Origin: Pseudoduganella guangdongensis | GTDB lineage: Bacteria > Pseudomonadota > Gammaproteobacteria > Burkholderiales > Burkholderiaceae_D | Length of the DNA: 64,000 nucleotides | NCBI RefSeq assembly: GCF_009857475.1 | Contig: NZ_WWCJ01000023.1 | Coordinates: 1 to 64,000, forward strand | Reading direction: 5' to 3' | Shown: positions 1 through 8,852 of the stretch, in pieces | Position numbering within the stretch: the first letter of the stretch is position 1 | How the letters are laid out: each line of letters begins with the position of its first letter | Position numbers and translations under genes: made by a program | The notes under the pieces: generated by a model | Seen by the model: the letters and a program-made list of their open reading frames with translations, nothing else | Databases searched by the model: none | Told to the model about the DNA's origin: nothing

Positions 1-183
1 GGGCGCGGCGGCGCCGCCCAGGAACGGCATGCCGCAGCGCTCCACGGTCGGCGCCGGCGGGCGCGGCACCAGGCCGAAGCCAAGCGCCCCCGCCTTGCGC
101 CGCGCCAGCTGGCGCACGCGCCAGGCCACCTCCGCCGCCCCCATCAGGCGCAGGCGATTCCACTTCCATGCCAGCGCCGTCAT
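1..183 (-). CDS. heparinase II/III family protein, N-terminus only (cut by window edge)
   Basis: Reverse-strand frame starting with ATG at 183 and running off the window at base 1, so only the first 61 residues are visible. The start (MTALAWKWNRLRLMG, then AAEVAWRVRQ) is typical of the N-terminal helical part of heparinase II/III or alginate-lyase-like proteins in polysaccharide loci. The start codon overlaps the stop of the upstream glycosyltransferase by 4 bp (ATGA), which implies translational coupling and membership of the same operon. The catalytic part is not in view, so activity cannot be judged. In such loci these proteins are thought to trim or modify uronate-containing polymer in the periplasm. 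The family call rests only on the N-terminal pattern. Confidence 0.6.
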   Translation of the reverse strand, partial: MTALAWKWNRLRLMGAAEVAWRVRQLARRKAGALGFGLVPRPPAPTVERCGMPFLGGAAAP

Positions 184-1247
184 ATGGGCACGAACCCCAG
201 TTCGCGGTACATCTGCTCCACGCGCGGCAACACTGCCTGCGTGCTGAACATGGCTTCCACCTTGCGCCGCCCGGCCGCCCCCATGCGCCGCGCCAGCGCC
301 TCGTCCTGCAGCAACTGCCGCAGGCGCGCCGCCAGCGCCGCCACATCGCCCGGCGCCACCAGGAAGCCCTCCACCCCGTCGGCCACCGCTTCCGGGATGC
401 CGCCCACCGTGGTTGCCAGCACCGGCACGCCGGCTGCCATCGCCTCCAGCACGCTCATGGGCATCCCCTCATGGTAGGACGGCAAGGCGAACAGGCTGGC
501 CAGGGCAAGCTCGCGCTGCTTGCCCTCGCCCGCCACCCAGCCCAGCAGGTTCAGTTGCGCCGCAATGCCGAGCTGCCCGGCGCGCGCGCGCACGGCAGCG
601 AGCTCGCCATCGCCGCCCAGGCGCAGTTCGATCGCCGGCACCTGCGGCGCCACCTGCGCCGCCGCCTGCAGCAGGTCGAAGCTGCCCTTCTGCGGCCCCA
701 GGCGCGCCAGCGACAGCACCGCGCCGCGCGCGCGCGCCTCCCAGGCGCTGGCCGGCGGCAACAGCACCGGATTATGCACGCACACCACATGCGGGTGCCC
801 GCACATGGACTGCACCCACTGCTTCCACCCTTCCGACAGCACCACCACGCGCGCGCAGCGGCGGAACACATAGCGCACGAAACGCTGGCGCACGGGCCCG
901 CATTCGGCGCCGTAGAACTGCGCAAAGCCGCCGCCATGCAAGTGCAGGATGGCCGGCACCCGCGCCGCGAACGCCAGCAGCAGGAAACCCGACTTGCGCC
1001 AGAAGCTGGCGCGCGAGGCCATATGCACATGCACCAGCCCGACCCGGCCGCGCAGCAGCAGCCCGGCAAACGCCGCCAGCGCCGCCAGCATGGCGCGCAG
1101 CTTGCGCAGCGCGCTGCCGTCGCAATGCGTGGCCAGGTAGATCACGCCGTAGCGCTGCAGCAGGCCGGCCTGCTGATAGACCCGCACCACGGCAGCGATG
1201 CCGCCCATGGTATCCAGCCCGGTGCCCAGCATGACGATGTGTTTCAT
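180..1247 (-). CDS. glycosyltransferase family 4 (GT-B fold)
   Basis: 355 residues, beginning MKHIVMLGTG at 1247. It has a GT-B layout: N-terminal Rossmann half with a glycine-rich region (residues 8-17), and C-terminal half with the donor-binding E-x7-E motif (E260 and E268, in YHEGMPMSVLEAM). This is typical of retaining GT4 enzymes. It probably adds one sugar from a nucleotide-sugar donor to the lipid-linked repeat unit on the cytoplasmic face of the membrane. A longer open frame continues upstream to 2270, but the ATG at 1247 is preferred: it overlaps the upstream ligase-like gene by 4 bp and the family similarity begins there. Donor and acceptor cannot be read from sequence. Confidence 0.92.
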   Translation of the reverse strand: MKHIVMLGTGLDTMGGIAAVVRVYQQAGLLQRYGVIYLATHCDGSALRKLRAMLAALAAFAGLLLRGRVGLVHVHMASRASFWRKSGFLLLAFAARVPAILHLHGGGFAQFYGAECGPVRQRFVRYVFRRCARVVVLSEGWKQWVQSMCGHPHVVCVHNPVLLPPASAWEARARGAVLSLARLGPQKGSFDLLQAAAQVAPQVPAIELRLGGDGELAAVRARAGQLGIAAQLNLLGWVAGEGKQRELALASLFALPSYHEGMPMSVLEAMAAGVPVLATTVGGIPEAVADGVEGFLVAPGDVAALAARLRQLLQDEALARRMGAAGRRKVEAMFSTQAVLPRVEQMYRELGFVPI

Positions 1248-2590
1248 GTGCGCCGCCCGTCCTGCCATTCGTTGACCACCCAGCGGAACTTGCCCGCCGC
1301 CGTATCGGGCAGCGCCTCGCGCAGCACCACCTTGACCTGCACCGTGGGATCGACCAGGTGGCGGATGTTGTGCAGCAGCTTGTCCTGGTCGTCCTGCGAG
1401 AAGCCATGGTCCGGCACCAGCCGCAACTCCCATTGCCCCGGCCCGACCTGGGCCACCTGCGACTTGCGCACATGCTCCACGCCCTTGAAGGCAAACGTCA
1501 GCACCGAGGCGCTGACCTCGGCGCCGTCGCCGCCGGTGATGCGGTCCTCCAGCTTGCCGGTCACCGGCTCGATCATGGGGAACGGCCGGCCGCAGGCGCA
1601 GCGTCCCGGTTTCCAGCGCGTGCGGTCGCTCAGGCGGTAGCGCACCAGCGGCATGGCCAGGTTGTGCAGGGTGGTGCCGACCACCTGGCCGACACCCTCG
1701 GTAGGTTCGCCATGCTGGTCCAGGATCTCGACATGCGAATAGTCCGGATTCACATGCAGCGAACCGTATTCGCACTGGGTGGCGAAGGCCACCCGCTCGG
1801 CCATGCCGTACATATCCATGATCTTGCCGCCCAGGTGCGCCAGGATCAGCTCCTGCTGGTGCGGGTAGAGCGGCTCCGAGGCCGTGAAAATCACGGGAAT
1901 GTCGAGCGCCTGCCCGCGCCGCTGCAGTTGCTGGGCCAGCGTGAACGCGGTGGACGGATAGGCCTGCAGCATGGCCGGCGCGAAGTCGCGCAGCTTGCCG
2001 ATGATGGCATCGACGCAGGCATCGGTCAGGTGGCGCGAGGACAGCAGCAGCTGCCGGTTGTAGCGGTTCTCGAACCAGTACGGCGGCGCCTTGCGCTCCA
2101 GCTCCGCCACCATATCGCCGCGCAGCGCGGCGCGCGGCATGCCGTCGGCAAAACCGCCCCAGGTCCAATGGCGCTTGATGAAGGCTTGCTCCATCTGCAC
2201 CGAGGCCAGGCTGCGGAACACGGTCAGCGGCGTGCCCGTGGTGCCGCTGGTCTTGCCCAGTGCCTGCCACGGCCGCTTGACGCCGCCGTTCGGGTACAGC
2301 CCCTGCGGCTGGTCCAGCAAGGTCGACTTGTCGACCACCGGGAACAGCTCGCGCAAGGCCTGGCGCGCCTCGTGCGGCGCAAAGTCGGGTGTGATGCGCG
2401 CGTAGTAAGGCAGCTGCCTGATGGCAGCCTGCAGGCTGCGGTGCAGCAGGCGGTCGCCCAGCGCCTGCAAGGCCTCGCCATCCATCGCCTCGTGCCGCCG
2501 CAGCTTGCGCACCAGGCGCTGGCTCAGCGCATTGTCGCGCACCAGCGCCCGGCCGCCGTACAGGAACTCCTTGCGTAATTCAGCCAGCAT
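1244..2590 (-). CDS. CapK/PaaK-like adenylate-forming enzyme (phenylacetate-CoA-ligase family)
   Basis: 448 residues. The adenylate-forming signature KTSGTTGTP is at residues 113-121, MYGMAERV follows in the middle, and a Cys-containing CACGRPFP segment lies in the last third, as in PaaK/CapK proteins. CapK-like members inside exopolysaccharide clusters are thought to activate a carboxylic acid for transfer to the polymer (acyl decoration); the substrate here is unknown. A good ribosome-binding site (AGGGGGG) precedes the ATG at 2590. The 3' end overlaps the next glycosyltransferase by 4 bp. A catabolic phenylacetate-CoA ligase is less likely, because no paa genes are nearby and both neighbours are glycosyltransferases. 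Confidence 0.85.
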   Translation of the reverse strand: MLAELRKEFLYGGRALVRDNALSQRLVRKLRRHEAMDGEALQALGDRLLHRSLQAAIRQLPYYARITPDFAPHEARQALRELFPVVDKSTLLDQPQGLYPNGGVKRPWQALGKTSGTTGTPLTVFRSLASVQMEQAFIKRHWTWGGFADGMPRAALRGDMVAELERKAPPYWFENRYNRQLLLSSRHLTDACVDAIIGKLRDFAPAMLQAYPSTAFTLAQQLQRRGQALDIPVIFTASEPLYPHQQELILAHLGGKIMDMYGMAERVAFATQCEYGSLHVNPDYSHVEILDQHGEPTEGVGQVVGTTLHNLAMPLVRYRLSDRTRWKPGRCACGRPFPMIEPVTGKLEDRITGGDGAEVSASVLTFAFKGVEHVRKSQVAQVGPGQWELRLVPDHGFSQDDQDKLLHNIRHLVDPTVQVKVVLREALPDTAAGKFRWVVNEWQDGRRT

Positions 2591-2600
2591 AGCCGCCCCC

Positions 2601-3818
2601 CTAATGATCGCCCAGCAGCGCCCGGTAGCGCTGCGCCACCGCCGCCCCCAGCACGCGGTAGCTGCGCTGCGCGTCGATGAAGCGCGGCCCGGCCGCTGCC
2701 CGCGCGCGCGCCGCCTGCGGGTCGCGCAGGATGGCCAGCAAGGCGTCCGCCATCGCCTGCGGCGTGCTGGCCGACAGCCAGCCGGCGCCGCTGGCGGCCA
2801 GCACCGCCGCCTGGTCCGGTATATCGTTGCCGACGCACGGCATGCCGAGCGCCAGGTATTCCAGCAGCTTGGTCGGCGAGCTCACGTCGTACAGCGCGCC
2901 GCGCGGCACATACGACACCGCCGCCTGCGCGCCCAGCAAGTATTCCCAGGCCTGCGCCGATGGCAGCCAGCCGGTCACGCGCACCGCGTCGGCCAGCCCG
3001 CGTTCGCGCGCCGCCGCCAGCAGCGCCGCCTCGTCCTGCGCCTGCGGCGCGCCGCCGATCAGCAGCAGGCAGGCCTCGGGCCGCGCCTGGCGCACCAGGA
3101 GCAGCGCGTCGAACAGGCGCTCCAGCCCGCGCGCCCGGTCCAGGGTGCCGAGGTAGGCAAGCACAGGCCGCCCTTCCCAGCCCGGCCAGGCGCGCGGCGC
3201 AATGTCGCGCGCCAGCACCTCCATGTCCACCCCCATCGGCACCGCGCTCAAGCGCGCCGCCGGCAGCCCGCGCGCGCGCATCAGCGCCGCCATCGCCTCG
3301 CTCTGCACAAAGACATGCTCGGCGCGCGGCAGCAGCACGCGGTACAGCAGCCAGCCTTCGACCTGCCCCTTGAGCAGCACCAGGCGCGCACGCCAGGTGG
3401 GCCGGCGCGCCAGGTCGGCGCGCGCGCGCTCGATGCGCCCCTCGCTCATCAAATAGGAGACCCAGTACAGCAGCGGCACCCCTTTCAGGCGCGCCACCGC
3501 CAGCGCCAGCAGGCCGATTGAGACCATGTCGCGCACCTGCACCGCGTCGCACGCGCCGCGCTTCATGCCGAGCAAGGCGCGCAGGCACAGCCAGGCAAAG
3601 GACAGCTCGCGCCGCCAGCGCGCGCCGCCGCCGGAGCGGCGCACCGAGGCGAAACCCTGGGCGCCGGCCGGCGCCGCGGCATCCGTGCCGCCCTTGCCCA
3701 CCACGTGGCACTGCACGCCGTGGCGCGGCAGGTATTTCCCGAACAGGGTCGCCACATCGGCGCGGAAGGTCGGCAGCGTTTCCGGCACCAGCTGCAGGAT
3801 CTGGAGCGGCCGGTCCAT
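2601..3818 (-). CDS. glycosyltransferase family 4
   Basis: 405 residues starting MDRPLQILQLVPETLP. The N-terminal half looks like a GT-B acceptor domain. The C-terminal half has the donor-site stretch SSPTKLLEYLALGMPCVGND, the usual GT4 nucleotide-sugar site (the E of KLLEYL corresponds to the second Glu of E-x7-E). It sits 10 bp upstream of the CapK-like gene and 3 bp after the preceding glycosyltransferase, so it is in the same transcription unit. Cytoplasmic, acting on the lipid-linked oligosaccharide. Sugar specificity is not visible. Confidence 0.9.
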   Translation of the reverse strand: MDRPLQILQLVPETLPTFRADVATLFGKYLPRHGVQCHVVGKGGTDAAAPAGAQGFASVRRSGGGARWRRELSFAWLCLRALLGMKRGACDAVQVRDMVSIGLLALAVARLKGVPLLYWVSYLMSEGRIERARADLARRPTWRARLVLLKGQVEGWLLYRVLLPRAEHVFVQSEAMAALMRARGLPAARLSAVPMGVDMEVLARDIAPRAWPGWEGRPVLAYLGTLDRARGLERLFDALLLVRQARPEACLLLIGGAPQAQDEAALLAAARERGLADAVRVTGWLPSAQAWEYLLGAQAAVSYVPRGALYDVSSPTKLLEYLALGMPCVGNDIPDQAAVLAASGAGWLSASTPQAMADALLAILRDPQAARARAAAGPRFIDAQRSYRVLGAAVAQRYRALLGDH

Positions 3819-3821
3819 GGC

Positions 3822-4796
3822 TTACCCGTGCAGGAAGCGTTCGATTTCCGCGCCCGGCTCGCCGCGCCCGGCCAGCACCTGCGCCGCCTGCCGCACACGC
3901 TGCGCCAGTTCCTCGCGCCAGGCCGGCTGCGCCAGCACGCCGGCCAGCGCGCTGCGCATGGCATGCACGTCGTCGTGCGGCACGAAACCGGGATAATCGG
4001 CGCCAAGATAGGCCTCGATCGCCTCGTGCCGTGTCGCCACCAGCGGCTTGCCATGGCGCAGCACGCGCAGCAGCACGCTCTGGCCGCAGGCCTCGCCGGC
4101 GCCGCGCAGCGGCATGGCGACCACGGTGCTGCGCGCCAGCAGGTCTTCGAATTCCGTCTCCGGCAAATCGCGCAGGATGCGCGTGCTGGCGCGCGCCGGA
4201 GGACGGATGCGGTTGTGCTGCGAGGCCACGATCACCAGCGGCTCGTCCAGTGTTTCCGCCGCTTCCAGCAGCAGATCGTAATCGCGGTTGGAAAAGCCGC
4301 CGGCGAAGATGCCGCCCTCGCCCTCCTGCGGCGCGGCGCGGCCATCGAGCTCCTGCCGCCATAAATGGCAGAACACATCCTGCGGCGCCATGCCGACGCC
4401 CTGCACCAGGTGGCGCGCCTCGCCCGGCGAAAACGCAATGAAGCCCAGGCCTGGGATGCGCAGCCAGCGCAGCAGGCGGTCGGCCACGCGGCGCGCGCGC
4501 TGGCCGTGGATGAAGCAGGCCATGACCAGCAAGCGCTGCGGGCGTGGCAGCAGGCGCGCCTTGAGCAGCGCCAGCAGCGGCAAGGCTTGCCAGCCGACCA
4601 CCAGCAGCCGGTCCTGGCGCGTCCACAGGCCGCGGCAGCGCCACAGGCGCGGCGACAGCATGGCGCGCACAATGGCTGCCTTGCTGCGCATGCCGGCGCC
4701 ATCGGGCCCGATCACGGTCACCCGCGCGCCGCGCGCCTGCAGGTACTGGGTGATGTCGCGGTAGCTTCCCGCCTGGGATAACAGCACATGGTTCAT
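3822..4796 (-). CDS. glycosyltransferase (GT-B, family 4-like)
   Basis: 324 residues from the ATG at 4796 (MNHVLLSQAGSYRDITQ). The frame is open further upstream to 5000, but the 4796 start overlaps the flippase stop by 4 bp and matches the family N-terminus. The second half has an ARSTVVAMPLRGAGEACGQS segment that occupies the donor-binding position of GT-B enzymes, with the E-x7-E pattern less clear than in the two neighbouring transferases. It ends in a helical region typical of GT4 C-termini. Probably the third sugar transferase for the repeat unit. The exact family (GT1 or GT4) is uncertain. Confidence 0.8.
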   Translation of the reverse strand: MNHVLLSQAGSYRDITQYLQARGARVTVIGPDGAGMRSKAAIVRAMLSPRLWRCRGLWTRQDRLLVVGWQALPLLALLKARLLPRPQRLLVMACFIHGQRARRVADRLLRWLRIPGLGFIAFSPGEARHLVQGVGMAPQDVFCHLWRQELDGRAAPQEGEGGIFAGGFSNRDYDLLLEAAETLDEPLVIVASQHNRIRPPARASTRILRDLPETEFEDLLARSTVVAMPLRGAGEACGQSVLLRVLRHGKPLVATRHEAIEAYLGADYPGFVPHDDVHAMRSALAGVLAQPAWREELAQRVRQAAQVLAGRGEPGAEIERFLHG

Positions 4797-6304
4797 GTGG
4801 TCTCGCGCAGCAGTTGGCGTCCAATGACGCGGTTGATCAGTTTGCGGTCCATGCCATCGATTGCACCCAACAATAGCAGCGCCAGCGCGAAAACGGCGCA
4901 CAGCAGCAGCGTTCCCAGCAGCGCCGCCCCCGTGCCCTGGCCCGGTACCAGCCAGGCCGCGCCCATCGCCAGCGCAGCGGCCAGCAGCGCGCGCCGCCAC
5001 CAGTGCCCGCCCAGCGGCCAGGCCAGGCCGCGCCGCTGCAAGCCGGCCACCACCAGGCCGTTGATCACCAGTTCATTGCCCAGCAAGGCCAGCGGCACCA
5101 GCCACAACCCCAGGCGCGGCGCGGCCAGCCAGTACAGCACGGGCAACAGCAAGGCCGACGCCAGCGCCGCCTGCGCCCACAGGCCCGCCAGCCCCACCGC
5201 ATTGCACACCACGTTCAGGATCAGGCGGTGCAGGCGCAGCGCCAGCCAGGCGCACAGCACGGCGAACAGCCAGTGGTACTCGACAAAGCGGCCGCCGCTG
5301 GCCAACTGCAGCACCAGACCGCCGTACACCACGGCCACCGCCAGCATGGGCAGCAGGCTCAGTGCGCTGAACTTGAAGACGAAGTGCGCCCAGCGCTGCA
5401 GCTCGGCATAGTCGCGGTTGCCGGCATAGGCACCGATCATGCGCGCCCGCACGACGGTAAAAATTACCATGCCGGGCAGGTAGTTGCGGATGATATCCGT
5501 CAAACGCAGCACGAATCCCAGCCCCGCCATCGCCTCGGCCGGCTGGCTGCGCGCCATCAGCAGCAACAGGCTGGACGGCGAATACAGGTATTCCACCACG
5601 CCGCCGGCGTAGTTGTTGACGGCGAGCGCGCCCAGCTGCCGCAGGCCGGGCGCGCGCCAGCCGTCGCGGCCCTGCGCCGGCAAGGCCCACAGCGCCCGCA
5701 GCGCCAGGCCGATCGCCACGGGCAGCAACACGGCGCTGGCCAGCAGTTCCGCCAGCAGCAGCCAGTGCGCCGTGCCTGCCGGCAGCAGGCATAAGGTGGC
5801 CAGCAGCAGCGCGCTGCGCAGAATATTCATGAGCTGGATGCGCCCCTGCAGGGCGAGCGCCTCCAGGGTGTTGTCGCGCAGCAGGCGCAGCCCGCCTTCC
5901 AGCAGCAGCAAGGGCGCCAGCACGTCGAGCATGCCGGTCAGCACCGGCGGCGCCACTGGTTGCAGCCAGCGCGCCGCCAGCAGTGCGCCGCCGGCCAGCG
6001 CGCCCAGCAGCAAGAGGCGCAGCGCCAGCACGCCCGCCACCAGGCGCACGGCGGCGCGCCGCGTGCCGTGCAGCCGGCAGTCCGGCAGGAAACGCAGCAG
6101 GACCCAGTCCAGGCCGAAGCCGGACAAGCCGAGCGCCAGTTCCAGCGCCGCCATCGCCGTCACGTAATAGCCGAACTCGGCGGCCGGCAAGACGCGCGCC
6201 GACAGGCCCAGCACACAGGCAGTCAGCACGGCGGCCGGTATTTTGCCGGCCAGGAAGGCGACGATATTGCGCCGCGTTTGGGGTCCCGAGTAAGGTGCTG
6301 TCAT
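4793..6304 (-). CDS. Wzx-like oligosaccharide flippase
   Basis: 503 residues, almost entirely hydrophobic, with about 12-14 predicted membrane helices and short polar loops. It starts MTAPYSGPQTRRNIVAFLAG. This matches the polysaccharide biosynthesis/MOP-superfamily exporters (Wzx/RfbX), which flip undecaprenyl-linked repeat units to the periplasm. A location between the lyase and glycosyltransferase genes, with 4-bp overlap to the next gene, supports the role. Together with the Wzy-like protein at 8853-10373 and the EpsE/EpsF/EpsG proteins, it defines a Wzx/Wzy-dependent assembly line. Assignment rests on topology and context. Confidence 0.85.
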   Translation of the reverse strand: MTAPYSGPQTRRNIVAFLAGKIPAAVLTACVLGLSARVLPAAEFGYYVTAMAALELALGLSGFGLDWVLLRFLPDCRLHGTRRAAVRLVAGVLALRLLLLGALAGGALLAARWLQPVAPPVLTGMLDVLAPLLLLEGGLRLLRDNTLEALALQGRIQLMNILRSALLLATLCLLPAGTAHWLLLAELLASAVLLPVAIGLALRALWALPAQGRDGWRAPGLRQLGALAVNNYAGGVVEYLYSPSSLLLLMARSQPAEAMAGLGFVLRLTDIIRNYLPGMVIFTVVRARMIGAYAGNRDYAELQRWAHFVFKFSALSLLPMLAVAVVYGGLVLQLASGGRFVEYHWLFAVLCAWLALRLHRLILNVVCNAVGLAGLWAQAALASALLLPVLYWLAAPRLGLWLVPLALLGNELVINGLVVAGLQRRGLAWPLGGHWWRRALLAAALAMGAAWLVPGQGTGAALLGTLLLCAVFALALLLLGAIDGMDRKLINRVIGRQLLRETT

Positions 6305-6328
6305 GGCATGACCCGGTCCCCCTGCAGG

Positions 6329-8704
6329 TTATGGCAGCGGCAGCGTCAGGGTCTGGCTCCCCACAGTCAGGGTGCGGCTGGTGGTGCCCGTGGTGAGCGA
6401 CACCGCCGGCTTCTTGCAGCCCACGTCCAACAAGACCAGGAACTCAGCCTTGAGCGCCTTCGGCCGGATGAAGGCGGCGTGGTCCTCGATGCCGCTGCGC
6501 GGCGCCGGTCCATCGCGCTTCACCAGCGAGGTGCCGGGCGTGATCGAACGCAGGCAGAGCGAACGGTCGCCATTGACGATGACGGCGCTGCCATCGGCCT
6601 GCGGCGTGATCGCGGCCGCCCCGTGGAAGTTCCACTCGAAGGCGCGCGCCACCGGCGCCGCCAGCGTATCCATCACCACCGCCGCGTCCTGGCTGCGCAG
6701 GTACCACAGCTTGCGCCTTGCCTGCGTCAGCGCGCCTTCGTAGGCGGGCGTGGCGTCGCCTTCCACATAGTCCATGGTGGCCGAGGTCGAGAAGCCGGTC
6801 AGCTTGCCGTTGCGCGCCAGGTTGATGGTGTTGCCATCGACCCGCTGCCCCACCCCGTTGTCGTAGGTGATGGCGTTGTGCGATTTGGTCGGGCGGTACC
6901 AGCTGCTCCACAGCGGCGAGCCGTACCAGTCGTAGTAGCCGGCTTCGATCAGCAGGCGCTTGCCGCCGCTGTTCAGCACAAAGCTGTTCTGGTCGCCGTG
7001 GCTGTGGTTGTAGGCGCCGTAGGGGCTGGACTTGAAGTATAGCGAGGTGCGCTTCAAGTCGGCCATCGAGCTGTGCATGGCGGCCCAGCCCACGCTCGGG
7101 TACATGGCGGCATTGGGCGGCGGCACCGCCGTACTGACCGTATTGGCCGGCAGCGGCGACGGCGCCTGCAGCATGGTCAGCGGATCCTCGATGCCGGTCA
7201 TGGCGTTGAAATACCACTTGGCGGCGGGCGAATTGAAGCGCGAGGAGAACGCCTTCAGCAAATAGGTGTTCGGCACATCCTCATGGCCATCGCCGAACAC
7301 GTGGCTCGGCGTGCCGGGCGGCACGAAGTGCGCCAGGAAGCGCAGGAAACCATCCGACCACGGCTTGCGGTACACCGACACATTGAGTGCCTGGCTCAAC
7401 GGGTCCCAGATTTGCACCGAATAATCGGCCGCCGCCTGGGCATAGGCGGTGCCGTTGGCATAGCCGCCTTCCGGCCCGCTCCAGGTATACACCTGGTGCA
7501 CGTAAGTGCGCACCGAGAAATCGAACCAGGTCTGCGCCTGCGGCACGTCGCCCAGGTTCAAGGTGGCAATCAGGGCCAGGAAGCCGAGCGCGGTGCCGGC
7601 ATGCGAATCATAGGGGTACTGGTCGGTGCGCACGATGCCACTCGACAAGTCGGCGTAGATGGCGCCGGCACGCGTGCCGATGATGGAGAGCCAGCGGTTG
7701 CGCCGGGTCGCGTCCAGCTCGGCCCACAGCATATCGGTCGCCTTCGACAGCGACAGCGCAATCGCGCGCGTAGCCTGGTCCTGGTTGGCGTAGCTGGTCG
7801 GCCCGGCGGGGTTGAGCGCCGCCAGCTCGTCGCCGCGCTTGATGGCTTCCGCCAGATAGGTCGCCGCCTTGGGGTCGCCGATGCGCAGGCGGTACAGCAG
7901 CGAAGCCGCCTCCAGCTGATGCGTGGTGCGGTTGATGCGGGTCCGGATATCGGCGTTCTGGTTGCTGAGCGCGGTGGTCATGGTGCCGCTGGTCAGCAAC
8001 GGCCAGTCGGTGTCCTTCACCGGCGCCATGCCAAGCCGGCCATCGACGATTTCGGCCAGGCGCCGCACCTGGTTGCCGCGCTCAGTCACCATGGCCGGCG
8101 TCCACTTCAGGTAAGGCAGGAAGCCCGGCGCCAGCATGCGCGTGCGACCGTGGCGCAGCACATTGTCGCGCAAGGTGGCGTTGTCCGGCACCTCGAATTT
8201 GATGGCGCTGCTGTCCAGCGTGAAGCTGCGCACGCTGGACCAGTCCTTGGCCACCGCTTCGGCCAGCGGCACCACGGCGGCATTGGCCGCCTCTTCGATC
8301 TGCGCCAGCGAGGCGCCGGCCGCCTTGGCCTTGGCGCGCGCCGCCGCGTCGGCGTCGTTCATCGCCTGGGTACGGCTGAACGGCGCCACCTTCCAGGTGT
8401 AGATGCCGGCGGCCGCGAAGGCGCGCGAGGGCAACAGCCAGTTGCGCGGCACCACCGTCTTGATCGGCGTCGCGCCGGCCGGCGGCTGCACGCTGACCAG
8501 GTACCAGGTCGAGGCGTTGGCAACCGGATAACGCGACCAGGAGAAGCCGGGCGGATTTTGCGGCTGCAACTGCATTTTGTCCGGCGCCGGACGGATGGCT
8601 TCAATATTGGTGGATACAGCCCAGTCGGCATGACTGGTGCTTGCGAAGGTGGCAAGGGCGCCAAGGACGGCCGCCCGCAGCAGGCCAGATTTAACGAATT
8701 CCAT
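6329..8704 (-). CDS. secreted heparinase II/III family protein with DUF4962-like N-terminal domain
   Basis: 791 residues. The ATG at 8704 is chosen because a GGAGAG site lies 6 bp before it. A signal peptide covers about residues 1-26 (FVKSGLLRAAVLGALATFAS, cleavage near SHA-DW). It is followed by a fibronectin/DUF4962-like start (NPPGFSWSRYP), an alpha/alpha-toroid middle, and a C-terminal beta-sandwich with YGAYNHSHGDQNSFVL and AGYYDWYGSP; the His/Tyr-rich part is typical of heparinase II/III and oligo-alginate lyases. It likely acts in the periplasm on the polymer made by this cluster, as a length-trimming or clearing lyase, as AlgL does for alginate. The substrate is unknown; a uronate-containing polymer is suggested. 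Confidence 0.85.
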   Translation of the reverse strand: MEFVKSGLLRAAVLGALATFASTSHADWAVSTNIEAIRPAPDKMQLQPQNPPGFSWSRYPVANASTWYLVSVQPPAGATPIKTVVPRNWLLPSRAFAAAGIYTWKVAPFSRTQAMNDADAAARAKAKAAGASLAQIEEAANAAVVPLAEAVAKDWSSVRSFTLDSSAIKFEVPDNATLRDNVLRHGRTRMLAPGFLPYLKWTPAMVTERGNQVRRLAEIVDGRLGMAPVKDTDWPLLTSGTMTTALSNQNADIRTRINRTTHQLEAASLLYRLRIGDPKAATYLAEAIKRGDELAALNPAGPTSYANQDQATRAIALSLSKATDMLWAELDATRRNRWLSIIGTRAGAIYADLSSGIVRTDQYPYDSHAGTALGFLALIATLNLGDVPQAQTWFDFSVRTYVHQVYTWSGPEGGYANGTAYAQAAADYSVQIWDPLSQALNVSVYRKPWSDGFLRFLAHFVPPGTPSHVFGDGHEDVPNTYLLKAFSSRFNSPAAKWYFNAMTGIEDPLTMLQAPSPLPANTVSTAVPPPNAAMYPSVGWAAMHSSMADLKRTSLYFKSSPYGAYNHSHGDQNSFVLNSGGKRLLIEAGYYDWYGSPLWSSWYRPTKSHNAITYDNGVGQRVDGNTINLARNGKLTGFSTSATMDYVEGDATPAYEGALTQARRKLWYLRSQDAAVVMDTLAAPVARAFEWNFHGAAAITPQADGSAVIVNGDRSLCLRSITPGTSLVKRDGPAPRSGIEDHAAFIRPKALKAEFLVLLDVGCKKPAVSLTTGTTSRTLTVGSQTLTLPLP

Positions 8705-8785
8705 GTGATACTCTCCAGACAATTTCGTTTGCCGATCAATAACTTATCGAGCAATCAACCGGGTACAACGAAGAAAGTCTACATC

Positions 8786-8804
8786 ACGAATTTAACAAAT
8801 TCGT
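8786..8804. promoter_or_regulatory. perfect inverted repeat in AT-rich gap inside the eps operon
   Basis: ACGAATTT-AAC-AAATTCGT has 8-bp arms with a 3-bp centre. It lies in the 148-bp AT-rich gap between the Wzy-like gene and the lyase gene. This is the only long gap in the operon. The dyad could be an operator or a hairpin separating expression of the lyase. No convincing -35/-10 pair was seen. Confidence 0.35.
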
Positions 8805-8852
8805 TGCCGCAAGGAATAAATTTTGTAACAGTGTGGCGGATCGATGACACAG

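Noticed and set aside
1244..2590. Catabolic phenylacetate-CoA ligase
   Set aside because: Sequence belongs to the PaaK/CapK family, but the neighbours are glycosyltransferases and no phenylacetate genes are present.
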